Origin: Calliopsis andreniformis
Lineage: Eukaryota > Arthropoda > Insecta > Hymenoptera > Andrenidae
Assembly (NCBI RefSeq): GCF_051401765.1
Contig: NC_135073.1
Coordinates: 5,084,001 to 5,148,000 of the forward strand
Direction: 5' to 3'
DNA length: 64,000 nt
A model generated the notes under the pieces. That model did not search any database. It saw only the letters and a list, made by a program, of their open reading frames with translations, and was not told where the DNA came from. A program made the translations under genes and the position numbers. Every line of letters starts with the position of its first letter. The stretch's first letter is position 1. This document shows positions 26,083-37,700 of this stretch, one piece after another.

Positions 26083-26571
26083 ACGTATCAACAATGTATA
26101 GTTATAAATAGGCGTAATAAATTATACTAAGGATTGTACACTTATTTTTATTTATGTTGAACATCTGTTGCAAGAATAATTAATATATTATACTTGTAAC
26201 CAAACGAGGCAAATACGAGGGATTATTCAAAAATTCTAGTATCAAGCACTGTATAAAACATTTAATTAAATATTCAAAGAGCTGAAAATCTAATATTTCT
26301 GTGTTATTAATTTCTTCTTTGAACTATATTAGAAAGAGAGGGTGTTTAAAAAAGAGGTTGATTACATTTAGATCAGAATCTCCAATGTCAAGTAAAAGAT
26401 TATTTAGATACTTTTTTTATCTAGATAATATCTAGTCTAGTGTAAGTATCTATCAAGTGACAGAATCTGACAAAATGTCAGTGATGTTATGTGCAGGTAG
26501 CTTAAGTTGAGATTTTCACCGGCTTTTTATGTTAATAAATCACTTTCACTTAAAATATTTTACTTATAAAT
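26083..26571. other. NDUFB8-FKBP15 intergenic segment
   Basis: Short AT-rich spacer with the NDUFB8 poly(A) signal (26116-26121) at the left and, presumably, the FKBP15-like promoter and leader at the right. No other feature was recognised. Confidence 0.5.
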
Positions 26572-29500
26572 ATGAATTCGGGAAATCAATTACCGAATCT
26601 AGATAAAATTTTTCGAGACGACGATGAACCGGATTTTTTACCATCGGGAGGGTGCGTCTGTTTTACTTTTTTAAATAAATTTTGACTTTAAATGTATTAT
26701 ATGTATAATATATATTGTATCGTGTGCTTATACCAACAATTATTTTTAAGCAAAAAAGTTATGTAACATCATACAAGGTTATACCTTAAGCTCTTTCTTT
26801 ACACCACTGTATTTTCTTCAACTGTTTTTATGATTTTAATTTTATTGTAGTATTTAATGAATTATGTAATGCAATGCAAAGTAATGTGTAAGTATTTTTA
26901 GGTCCAACTTGGCTGCTATTTTTGGATTACAAGTAAAACCTCCTGATAGTCATTCTTTATCAAAACAAGTTTCCAAGAAACCAAGTAGTCCTCGTAATGT
27001 GAGCCAAACAGTTTCAAGTAAAACAGAAGTCATAATAGCTAAAGCAGTGCACGCATTTAAATTGTGAATCTCATAACTTTATTAGTTTGAATACTCGTGT
27101 TTCTACATAAAGATTGACTAATAAATTATTTGTAGGCAAAATGGAACATATGTACCAGTCGGCAAACTGGGTATGGCACTTACAGGAAATATTGGAACAA
27201 GAGTATATCAGATTATTTTGTACAAAAGCAAACAAGAACATGTTTCAACTGTTACTGTGACCTATGATTTTTTATACATAGTGCAAGCAAACAATTATTC
27301 AAGTTATTATGACAGCAATAAAGATAATTGGTCAATTTTGTTTGAAAATAATGACGTTTGTGTAGAGTTTGCAAAAGAAATAGGATTGGCTAGATATTTT
27401 TCGAAAGACAAAAAACTAGAAAATGTGCTTTATCAAGATTTGTCACCAATCAATAAAGACACAGTAGCAAAAGAAGGAAATAATGTATCTATTAAATATT
27501 TTATTGCTTCAGAAATAACACAGCCGTTTAAATGCAATTTTGCAACATTGCAAACAATGGTAGTGGAAATATCTACTGACGACAATTGGGAGAAAACACT
27601 TATAGGAAGCAGTAAAGGATTGAAAAGAATTTTATTCTTGCCTCCTAGTAAACAGGTTCAAATTGAATAATTTACATATCTTGCACGTCTTATATAATTT
27701 TAATTGATAACTTAAACATATCAAATAAGTGTAAAAGCCATGAATATAATTATTCTTTAGATTAGTTTAGGTCCTGGATTTCCTAAAGAAACGGATATTG
27801 TATTGGACATAGAAATAATAGACATACAAGCACCTGAAGAAACCAGTTATTCTCATAAAACTGCAAGCGGTAAAGCTTCTATTATATCGCGAATGGCAAA
27901 AATGGGCCAATCTATGCTACCAAGAATTCCTACTACAACCGACTCTGAAGATACAGAGGTACTCAAAACTTGTCTTGACTTATATGAAATAATATAAGTA
28001 ATTTATGAACTATATTTATTTTCAGGATGATTTACCTCATAAGTCACCTCATCATAAAAAGGTAAGTAAAAATGTAATTACATAGAAAATATTATTAAAT
28101 CTACCAAAAGAAATATACAAGTATATTATATAACTTCAAAAATCAGATAGAAAAATCTTCAAAATTATATTTAACTGGATAATGAAGGATATCTGTAAAT
28201 CATTGCATTTGTTGACTATTTTGGTTTGTTACTAACAATTCTATTATACACATTGTAATGTTATATATACATTGCTAGTTAGCCATTGCTAGAGATTATA
28301 ATGTAGTTGTATTGTATACCTCAGATAGAACCACTGGAAGGAGGACTTCAAAACAAACATTCTTCACAAGAATCTGTGGATGAAACGTCAAGAAATACGA
28401 ACAAAATATTGAAACCAAAAAGCAATGTACCTGTAACAAATACCACTTGTAAATCCTTTGTTCCTGCACCTATATTTGCTTCTCAATGGTCTCCTACACA
28501 AATGCAGGTACACAAACTTAGTTACTTAATTATAGTTAATGTATTCATAATTGCATTTATTGTAGCCAAACTTTGTCACACTGGACGGTCAAGTGTATTC
28601 ATTACAACCACAAAGTGTAACTCCTACAATATCATCAATAATAGATCCTGGATTAAATATGTTTTTGTCGGAAAGTAGAATGACAAATGCAGAGCTCAGA
28701 ATGGGAATGTCTAAGATAGCTGACAATGTGCAGAAATTGCTTGATAAGGTAGTTACATACAGAAGAAATCATACGTTGTTTACAAAGATGCCATTATGTA
28801 TCATATACAGTTTCATGTTCTTGAACTTCAAAATGCTACATCTCCTATAAAAGATAAGACAGCTTTGGATGCGGCTTTGAAAATGTTACTATCTATGAAT
28901 ATATCTCAGAGTGGAGAAAAGGATAGTCAACCTCAGACAAGTACTGACAATAAAATTACTGATGATTCTCCAGAGAATCAAATGAAAAGCATAATAAGCA
29001 CAATGAAGAAGGAATGCCAAGAAGCGAAAAGTAATACGAATTTTCATATATGGCTCATTAATTGTATAGGATGGGACATATAATTGAAATTAGTTCAATA
29101 CATTTGCGAACAATGATCTTAGCAAAAATTGAATCAAGTTAATGTTACATACTTTAAAGAGGGTTATATAATGCACTCTTCAATTATTTTTATTATTTGG
29201 ATTTTTCAAATTTTCCAGGTTAATTTTAATTCACTGCTAGTCCTCGGAGTTTGAGACCACCTTATACGAATCTCCGCTTAAGGTATGCTGTCCGAGGATT
29301 AATCAGTCACATTCTTCTTCAATATTAATTCCTAACTAATCTTGCTAATACCTAGTTTTTTTTTTAACATAATTAAAGTTGTTTTAATATTACTTATAAC
29401 TTTGATTATGATAATAAATCTGATGTCTATTTCAAAAATTAAAGGTAATCTTGAGATCTTGAAAAGCACAAGTAATAAAAAAATTGAATAGTACATTATG

Positions 29501-30467
29501 TATTTCTTCTTTTTTTTTCTCCAAAATCACTATTTATACAGTTATTAAAGCAGTTCAAATTATGTGTCTCACTCTATATTTAGTATACTAATTTCATTAA
29601 TTTGTAGAAGCATTAAGTGCTACTTTGGAGGATATGAAAAACCTTGAAGCTCAAAATAAATCTTTAACAGAAGAAAACGAAAACCTACGTAAAAATATTC
29701 AAGAATTAAAAGTATCTTTAACAGATGTAAATAGTGTACTCCTTACAACAAAACAAGATTTAGAAGAAGCTAAGAACCTTAATAGTAAACATGAGGAACA
29801 AAAACTGACATTGGAAAACAGACTCTCTGATCTTCGTGAAAAATGTAATACTTTACCTTCCAAAATGGTAAAAAAAATAATTTTATGATCTATTTACATA
29901 TCTTCAATTTTGTTGTACATATTACTGTTAATATTATTGTTTTTAGGATGATCATAGAAACAGAGAAATCAAACACATAATGAACAAAACTTATCATATT
30001 CTAATGGATAAGTTTGTAAATGAGTCTTACCCTACTAGTTATATTAAATCTACAATAGCAAGTACAATAAAGGTAAAATTTTAGCAAATCAATTTTTTGT
30101 AATGATGAATACTACAATGATATTAATCATTTTTAGAATATCACTTTACAAGTTCTTCATAATACCAGTGGAGAAAGCAGTAAAAAAATGGAGTCAGAGT
30201 CTCTTAAAACTGCAGAAATCAATGCTCCAAAAGCTATCACTGCAGAGTCAACTTCTGATTCAAATAATACTGCGGGCCAATTGCCAAAACAAGCTGAAAA
30301 TATTAATGTAATATTTGCTTTCTATATTTATGTAGCTGACATATATTTTAAATATTATAATTTTAAATTTCCATTGTTAACAGATATCACCAGTATTACT
30401 ACGAGATGAACCACCACCCATTCCTCCTATCGATACAGAAGATGATAGTGATTGGTTATCCTGGTAA
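26572..30467 (+). CDS. FKBP15: FK506-binding protein 15-like (WAFL-type)
   Basis: FKBP15/WAFL proteins are cytosolic actin- and endosome-associated proteins. Twelve exons were read: 26572-26651, 26902-27063, 27136-27655, 27761-27958, 28026-28061, 28325-28507, 28566-28748, 28811-29030, 29608-29867, 29947-30072, 30137-30307 and 30384-30467. They sum to 2223 nt (740 aa) without a frame break. The start resembles the family's acidic FLPSGG...LAAIFGL motif. A WH1-like region follows (VQANNYSSYYDSNKDNW, FAKEIGLARYF), then a degenerate FKBP domain (LYQDLSPI to DIEIIDIQAP). The C-terminal half is a coiled coil (LEAQNKSLTEENENLRKN), ending in an acidic DTEDDSDWLSW. It is shorter than the vertebrate protein (about 1,200 aa). 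The FKBP domain may not be an active isomerase. Confidence 0.87.
29239..29298. repeat. hairpin in FKBP15-like intron 8
   Basis: TCCTCGGA on the left arm pairs exactly with TCCGAGGA on the right, and an inner CCTTA pairs with TAAGG, leaving a loop near CGAATCTCCGC. It is GC-richer than the surrounding intron. It could be a small repeat fragment or a structured RNA; function is unknown. Confidence 0.4.
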
Positions 30468-31796
30468 TTGTATGTTACGATTCATAGAAATATTTTGTAA
30501 TGCAAACAAAAACTTATTCATAAAATTAAGGATTTTAATAATTTTTCACACATTTGTTGCAAATATATTTATACCCCCATATAAATGAATTTGATATAAA
30601 ATTAATTATTGCGTAAAAAATATATATCATTTTATTTACGACACTGATTTACTGTTTTTATCTTCAACTTATGGTAAAGATGAAAGATAGGTTATTATGT
30701 TTTTAATTTATGTATTCTATTGTAGATTCATGATTTACTGATTCATGATATACATGATATATATATGTATATATATTTATATATACTATACACACACATG
30801 CACACACACACACACACACACATATATAGACAGAGTCGTCATTCAAGATCTGAAATTATGAAATCATCAGTGCAAAAAGAGAGTTAAATAGTTCCTGTTT
30901 CAATTAAAGTGTTCGAAGTATAAAAGCTTTTGCATACAAGATAAATTAAAATAGTTCCACCGTTCAGTCATTTGTCCTCTTTCAGAAATGGCGCAAAATC
31001 GCAGTACGTGTTTTTGTGACAATTGGGTATAATAAAACATCGATGAAAAGGAGGAATGCCACAAAAAATATGACAGAATGTAAGTTACTGTCGCAAACAC
31101 TGGAAATTAATAGAGAACAGAAAATCCCGCCCGACTTCGTCCCGTCTCTGAATTATTCTATCTGGCTGTATTCACGGTTTCTTCGCCTTTGGCTTCTACC
31201 ACGCCAATCAAATCGAAAACTAACCTCGAAATATTAGCCGATGAGAACAATGCTTGATTCTTAAATTTAATTGCTATTTAGAAACTTCCTCAACAAGTAG
31301 AAAATTGATGGAAAATTAAAGAAAAATGCTGACAGTAGTTGCAACGATATTATTTAATTTATCCTGACATAACCTTTCGTCTTTTTTTAAATGTATTATT
31401 GCACATTATACATATACTATAAACATTACTATTATTGACATTAACATTCCACTTGCAATATATTTAGTTTTCATACATTTTATAGGAATATTTTTTAACA
31501 TCACGTCATTTTAATTGCGAATTGGAATAATAAATAGTTCTGACTTCGTAATTCAATTATTACGAGTCGCCTCTATTACAGTTAAAATTAGATAGCATTA
31601 GAAATATTTTAATAAAATGTATAAAAACATTTTAGAACTGCTGCATATTTTCTACTTTTGTAATGTTAATGTCATGTAACATGATGCAAAAGTAATTTTA
31701 TGTATATTACAATTTTTATTGATGTTTCATGCAATATTTAATTAATGAGTAATATGTATTTAATTACAAAATAGACTGTTAGCCATTACTTTTATA
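30468..31796. other. intergenic, FKBP15-like to ZSWIM3-like gene
   Basis: AT-rich spacer of 1.3 kb. It includes a TA/CA microsatellite. No gene is recognised, and the short open frames near 31.0-31.2 kb look like chance. Confidence 0.5.
30757..30830. repeat. (TA)n/(CA)n microsatellite
   Basis: Alternating TATATG/TATA tract followed by (CA)n and TATATAG, seen directly. Likely to vary in length between individuals. Confidence 0.9.
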
Positions 31797-33717
31797 ATGG
31801 ACGTTAATACAGTGGAGGATGAAGATGTATCTTTCCATTTGGGAGAAATGTTTGACAGTTATGAAGAATTAGAACATAAATTGGAGAAATTTTCAAAGCA
31901 TAGTTTAGTCCATTACTGGCGAAGAGACAGCAGGACAGTTAGCGGGGCTCATATGAAAACTGCTCGTCCAATTAGTGAGAGATTGAAATATTATTCTGTC
32001 AAATATGCTTGTATTTATGGTGGTCAAAAATTCTTACCACGTGGAGCCGGCAGGAGACAGTCTCAGTTAGTTCATAAGATTATGTATTGTTGTCATTAGA
32101 TTGTTACAGAGTTATATCTTAAATAAATTTATATAGTAAAATTTATATAATAAAATTTATTTCAGAATATATCATTTCATATCTGTTACTGTTTTGTTTA
32201 GATCAATAAGAACAAATTGTCCTGCTCATATTATGCTAAGAGCATCAAAAGATGGTACAAAGTTAGAAGTAACTAGTGTTAATAATGAACATAATCATGA
32301 AATTTCAGAGGTAAATAATCCAAAGCAACACCAAAAGTTTAATGTTCAACTTAATTCCATTTTTAAATTTCTGCTAGGAACTATTTAAGAATCTTCCACA
32401 AGAAAGAAAACTATGTGGTGAAATTAAGCAGGAAGTACAAGATCTTATGCAATTACACATTGATCGCAAGAGATTGAAAGAGTATGTACGATTAAGAACA
32501 AATAAGATACTTAGGTCCAAAGATTTATTTAACATAGCAGCAGCCAATAAACAAAAGCGGAATATAACACCAGAGAGAGCATATCAGTTGTTTAAAAAAA
32601 TACATGATATTGAGAAGATGCAAGGCAGAGATGACAAGAAGACATATTCAGAGTCTGAAGATGAAATTGCTCAAACAATAAAGAGAATGAAGAAAGAGCA
32701 AGAATCTCCCTGGGGTCAAGATGTAAGATATTCACTTTCACGCTGTATAATTTTGTAGTATATTTAAATGAATTATGTTTTATTAGAGATTACCAGCTGA
32801 ATTAGAAGTGAGCGAAGGGAACGATGGCGACGACTCTTATAGTGGTCAATTAGCGCAAGAAGAAGTAGTAGACGAAATTGATACAACAGGTGGCGAACTT
32901 TTGAGAACAAATAACGATGGTGATATAATAGCAGCGAACGGTGAAATTGTAGGAGAATTAGTAATGCAAGACGGAGATCCATCTGTAATTGTTGAATCCA
33001 TTGTGAATGCTGACGGTTCTGTTTTCGTGGATGAAAGGGAATTCAATACTTATTGCAATAATCATTTGTCCCATACAGTGGACAGTAGTCAATCACCTAA
33101 TGCAAGAGGTAATTTTGTTCTATTAATTTTATGAGAATATATTTTTATTTACTGTATTATATTGTTATTTATCATGCAAATTTATATTAGTCTTAGATAT
33201 CGAAACAATCACGCCTACTACCGAGATTGAAAAAATAAAAGGAACATCTTCACCTAAGCAACAGAATAGGTCTCTTACACCACAATCTCAACAACCTGTC
33301 AAGTCACCAAATGCTTTTCATGAATCTGCAGACTCCAGAATTTGGATTATGAAAGAAGCTACAAATGCGGAGTTAGAACCTGATAGTGGACCAGAGAGTG
33401 AAGCAAATGGTTCAAAATCTGCAACAACTACAAAAGCCGATATCGACGCACCCGAAGTTATATTATCGGATGAGGCTAGTCATCAGTTGCTTCAGGAACA
33501 GTTGGCAGTGCTGCGCGCAGAAAAGGGAAAATTGTATCATGAGACTGAAATGTTGAAACTGAAAAAGGACAAGTTAAAGTTACAGATAAATTGTTACTCA
33601 AATGAGATACGAAAGCAGGAAATGGAAAAAGAGAAATTAAGACTTGAAATAAAATTATTACAGTCGAAGGTTATGGAAGATTCCAATGATGTTTCTCATT
33701 ATATTTTTGTGCCTTGA
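31797..33717 (+). CDS. ZSWIM1/3-type N-terminal domain protein with C-terminal coiled coil
   Basis: Five exons: 31797-32065, 32202-32310, 32378-32722, 32787-33108 and 33191-33717. They total 1572 nt (523 aa) with clean phases. The N-terminal 130 residues (FDSYEELEHKLEKFSKHS, VHYWRRDSRT, then RTNCPAHIMLRASKDG and NNEHNHEIS) resemble the FAR1-like DNA-binding domain at the N-terminus of ZSWIM1/ZSWIM3 and transposase-derived regulators. A His/Cys cluster (NCPAH, HNHE) fits a small zinc-binding fold. The middle is charged (TPERAYQLFKKIHDIEKM), followed by an acidic region. The last exon ends in a leucine-heptad coiled coil (LLQEQLAVLRAEKGKLYHET). No SWIM finger or MULE transposase core is present. 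A nuclear DNA-binding role is inference. A Harbinger element begins 11 bases after the stop codon. Confidence 0.78.
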
Positions 33718-33728
33718 GCATCATGTTA

Positions 33729-34196
33729 GGCCGAGTACAGACTTGAGCGTAAACGCGAGTAAGGCGAGCCGAGACATTCGGCTCAGCCTCGATTCGTTTC
33801 AATCGTGTTAGTGCTCTAGTCTGTACCTGGTTATGGAGTCTCCGCACGAATACATATACGAGACAAGGCAAGGCAACTGTTCGACAGAGCTTCAGTCGTT
33901 CGTGGCCATTGGGAGCTTGGTGCACTTCAGGAATTATTGTCGATATCAGTTGCTGTGATATCCTGAAATCGGTAAAGAAATCACCAGGCGTAAGAAAGCG
34001 TAAAGTGGCAGTTAATTTTTCTTTAGGTGAGATGCACTGACAGTTCATGGATCAACCCAAGGCCATACGAAATCGTGCGGTGAACAACCCGCGACAGTTT
34101 GCTACGTCTTGGATTAGTGTCCACATTTGCATCTCTATTCATGTCATCAATCTCGGCTTGCATCATTCGTGATTGTGCTCAAGTCTAAACCCACTC
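33729..34196. mobile_element. PIF/Harbinger-type element with degenerate ends
   Basis: A 468-bp element flanked by TTA on both sides (33726-33728 and 34197-34199), the 3-bp target typical of PIF/Harbinger. The left end is GGCCGAGTACAGACTTGAGC and the inverse of the right end is GAGTGGGTTTAGACTTGAGC. Similarity between the arms continues for about 45 bp (to ...AGCCGAGA). A transposase relic lies inside on the minus strand. It is inserted directly after the coding end of the ZSWIM3-like gene. Confidence 0.75.
33830..34048 (-). pseudogene. Harbinger transposase N-terminal relic
   Basis: The minus-strand frame contains KEKLTATLRFLTPGDFFTDF, then FRISQQLISTIIPEV. This is the pattern of the helix region preceding the DDE domain in HARBI1/PIF transposases (family knowledge). 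The catalytic DDE region is absent and the rest of the frame is unrelated, so this is a truncated, non-functional copy. Confidence 0.65.
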
Positions 34197-34720
34197 TTAC
34201 AACAGGACTGTATTACCGTAAAACACAAGTACTACACAAGTGTTGGGTCTTGTTTTTGTTTAAACCAAAATTATTAGTCAAATCATGTTCGAAAGCAATA
34301 ACTCAATTTCTTTACGTTATGTAATGATCGTTATACAAGAATCCTTTTGTAATTTATTAGGATGCTTCTCTTATTTTTGTAAAAATTTTACAAATTTCTT
34401 TTGTAACTAAAGTAATCAGAAAATCATTCTTATTGTTGTTTAATAATCTCCTCACAAATGTAATTTTCATTGGAATTGAAGAATGTATGTTTTGTATGAT
34501 TTGTACATTAATGATTATAAAAGTCACTAAAGATAAGAAAATATTGTAAGTATTCTTTGAGTGAGCAATGTGGTTGAACATGGATATGAGTGTAGCTAGT
34601 GTAATAAATTATTTTGCAAATAAAATCATTTTTTATTGTAAGCAAATCCTATGCTTTGAAGTAAAATACAAAATTACAATCACTTAGAAGTAATATTAAC
34701 AATACTTTAACAGTCATTAA
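34197..34720. other. convergent 3' region of ZSWIM3-like gene and Nup88
   Basis: AT-rich. It has plus-strand AATAAA signals at 34603-34608 and near 34619, and a minus-strand AATAAA (TTTATT on the plus strand) at 34632-34637. The two convergent genes probably end here with closely spaced or overlapping 3' ends. Confidence 0.5.
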
Positions 34721-37700
34721 CTAAATACTCACTTCCTCTTCAAGCCTTTTAACTTCTGTGATTAATGCTTTTATATCTCTTGACCTGTAAAAAGCAGAAC
34801 AGTATGAAAACATTGTTAAAGACTGACTGCATATACTTTTATAAAATAGCGGTAGGAGTACATACATTTGTCCGAGGCTATTTCTGATGGTATTTTCTTG
34901 ATCACCTTTGAAAACGATTTCTTGTTTCCTCTCATTGTTTTCGATGGTTTCTGCAAGCTTAGTTTGTTGAGTCGATCTCTTTTTAAGCTCTAACAGCCTA
35001 ATTTTCATTTCTTCTATTTTTATCTCCATTTTCCTTAATTCCTCGGCTTCTGCTCTTTCAATAGGAGTCATGGAAGGTTCTTTGTAGTTTACTAGCCGTA
35101 ACACTTCTTTTGCTCTATAAATAAATGATAATGATTTTTTGTGATACTTTCGTTTAAAAATAACTTTAATTACTGATAGGAAAGAAAATAAATGCCGCTA
35201 AATGTGTTACTTTTCATATACATGTATTGTGATGTCTTTTTTACCTCTGTGCTAGTTTCTCTTGTTCATCTTTGATATCCTCATAACGTTCAGCTAAACG
35301 TTCAGCAGTCTGCTTTAATTCTTTCTTCGTTTCTATTAGAGTATCCAGCTCTTTAAGTAAATGCATCTTCATCACTTTCAATGCGCGTACCTTTTTACCG
35401 ATTTCCTCCCTTACGGTATCGTGCCTGACGAAATGTTCTTTGCGGAATATGTCGGTTGCATGATACAAAAGCTAATAAAAAAGGCATTTCTGTTATTTTT
35501 ATGCACATAAATTAATGTAATTAAAAGTAAATATGAACAATGATTTAAGTACATAAATGTAATCATATTCTGTAATTTCCATAATATAAAACGGAGTTTC
35601 TTAGAGAGATCAGGGATATTAACAAAAAGTGTAAAGCCTAACATTAAAGTTTTTTATCTAAACATGTAGAGAATACTGAATTCTAATACCAAAATGTTTC
35701 TTTTGGTCATTGTTATACGTTTGAAAGATGGGATACCTGCAAACATTCTTGAGGTGACATTGATTTTGATCCAAATTTAATGATTGGCTGCGAAGTTTCA
35801 CGTTTGAGCAACCTTTTTATATACACATCAAATGCTTCTTTGTTGACCTTAAATATATATGTGTAATTTAAACATTGATTAATATAATATAGTGAGACGC
35901 TTATTATTTAAATTTGTATACCGAAAGCAGTGAAATAACATTATTTAAAATAATACGTGATACTATTTAAGGTAACGAAGAGAGTGAATTAATTCTAAGA
36001 AGGCTACTCACTTTCTTTTCTTCACTAACTATGGGCTCTGGAAGTTCGATTTTTGCAAAATAGTGAAGATCAATAACAGACCGAGTGACGACGTCGCCAG
36101 TGTGTAATAGAGCAATTAGGACACATGGTTCTTGAAGAAGTCCAAAACCTAAGATTGGCGTGGCTTCATTTGTTCCCGTGTGCTTGGTTCTCCGACAAAT
36201 TAAATACTGTGAACTGGACTGGTTCGATAATAATGGTAATCGGGTGTCATCGTTTTCTGAAAAAATTTACCCCCAGAAAGAGCTTTTAATTTGAATAGAA
36301 CAAAATTGTAGTGCGATTTTCATTGAACTTTAAAAAAAAAAATTGATAAGAAAAATAAAATTTGTCCTATTCGTAAATTGAGTATCTATTGTAAGGTAAG
36401 ATCGACAGAGTGATCGGTAATAGTAGAGTTAGCTTCAAAGTTATTTTTCAAGAATATATATCATATCTGAATTTGGGAGATATTTTTACATATCAAATTT
36501 GTAATTCATTTTCAACAAATGAAAGTATGAAATATTTTGATCTTTCGTAATTATAAGATTCTAACTAGACAGAAGTAAGGGGTGTTTATTTTTCCTACCT
36601 TCTGGTGTGTTGATGTAGTCTTCTAATTGAGAGACCATCGGTAGACTAACCATGTGGATTCCAGCATTATGTGAACAGAAATATCTACAAAGAAAAATAT
36701 GAAACCAATCACAATGCAGTTTATCTAGAAAGAATTCTTACTATTTACCTGGATTTGTTTCCTTTATCATAACGCAGGTGTATGGGACAACTGTACTTTT
36801 CATCAGTGTTCGTAAAGAAGAGTCCCAATTCTATCTCCACGCATTCGTAGACGTACAATGCTTCATCTGGTGTATGGAGACTGTAAGTGGAACCGTATTG
36901 TGACCATGTCTAGAAATAATAGGTATCCGAAAAATGTGAAAAAAGTAGTTACGTGAAATATGTTTGCTCATATAAGTAAGTTTTGTATAGAGTGCAAAAG
37001 TCGGATAATATAAGCTGAATGTAGTTGAAACAAAAATCGATGTCGTAAATCTTGGTATTATTAAACTGAAGTTTGCAATTATTTTGCTGAAGATTTGTAT
37101 GTTGCTTGAATTATTCAAATGAGAAGAATGGTTCAGAAACTTACTCTTCTGTCTTCGTCGTCATCATCCTGAAACTCTTCTTTCAATAATATCGCATGGT
37201 AAATCTTTCCGCTGCACATGGCGATAACCACTATTGGTGGGGTGGTTTGCAAACACATAATAGAACAAGAATCTATCCCGTAATTGTCGTCCGTTGGAGG
37301 ATACATCGACAGTGATCCTGATACAACTGGGTTCTCATGACTTGATATTAACAGACACGTGCAAAAATAATTAATTATTATAGTAGTAATAGCAGTGGGT
37401 ATTTTTGTTGCTGCTTTCACGATAATAACACGCGGGATATTTCAAAATAGGTGGTATCACTGTATAGAAGGTGATTCTATGATCTTACGTAAAAGAAAAA
37501 TCAAGCAGGACGAAATTGCGTTTGACATTTCGTTTTTGAGTTGTTAATTGTTAAAATATGTTTAAAATGGACGTAAAATACGTTGTCTTGTTCTACTGTC
37601 GTGGCACATTAGTGAATTCAGTTGCAGCGATAGCAGGAAAATAGATTTCTAAGTCAGACATGTTGTACGTGCATTTTAGGCCTTTAATGATTCCTAATGA

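Noticed and set aside
32773..33046. Minus-strand open frames opposite the ZSWIM3-like gene
   Set aside because: Shadows of the coding exon on the plus strand.
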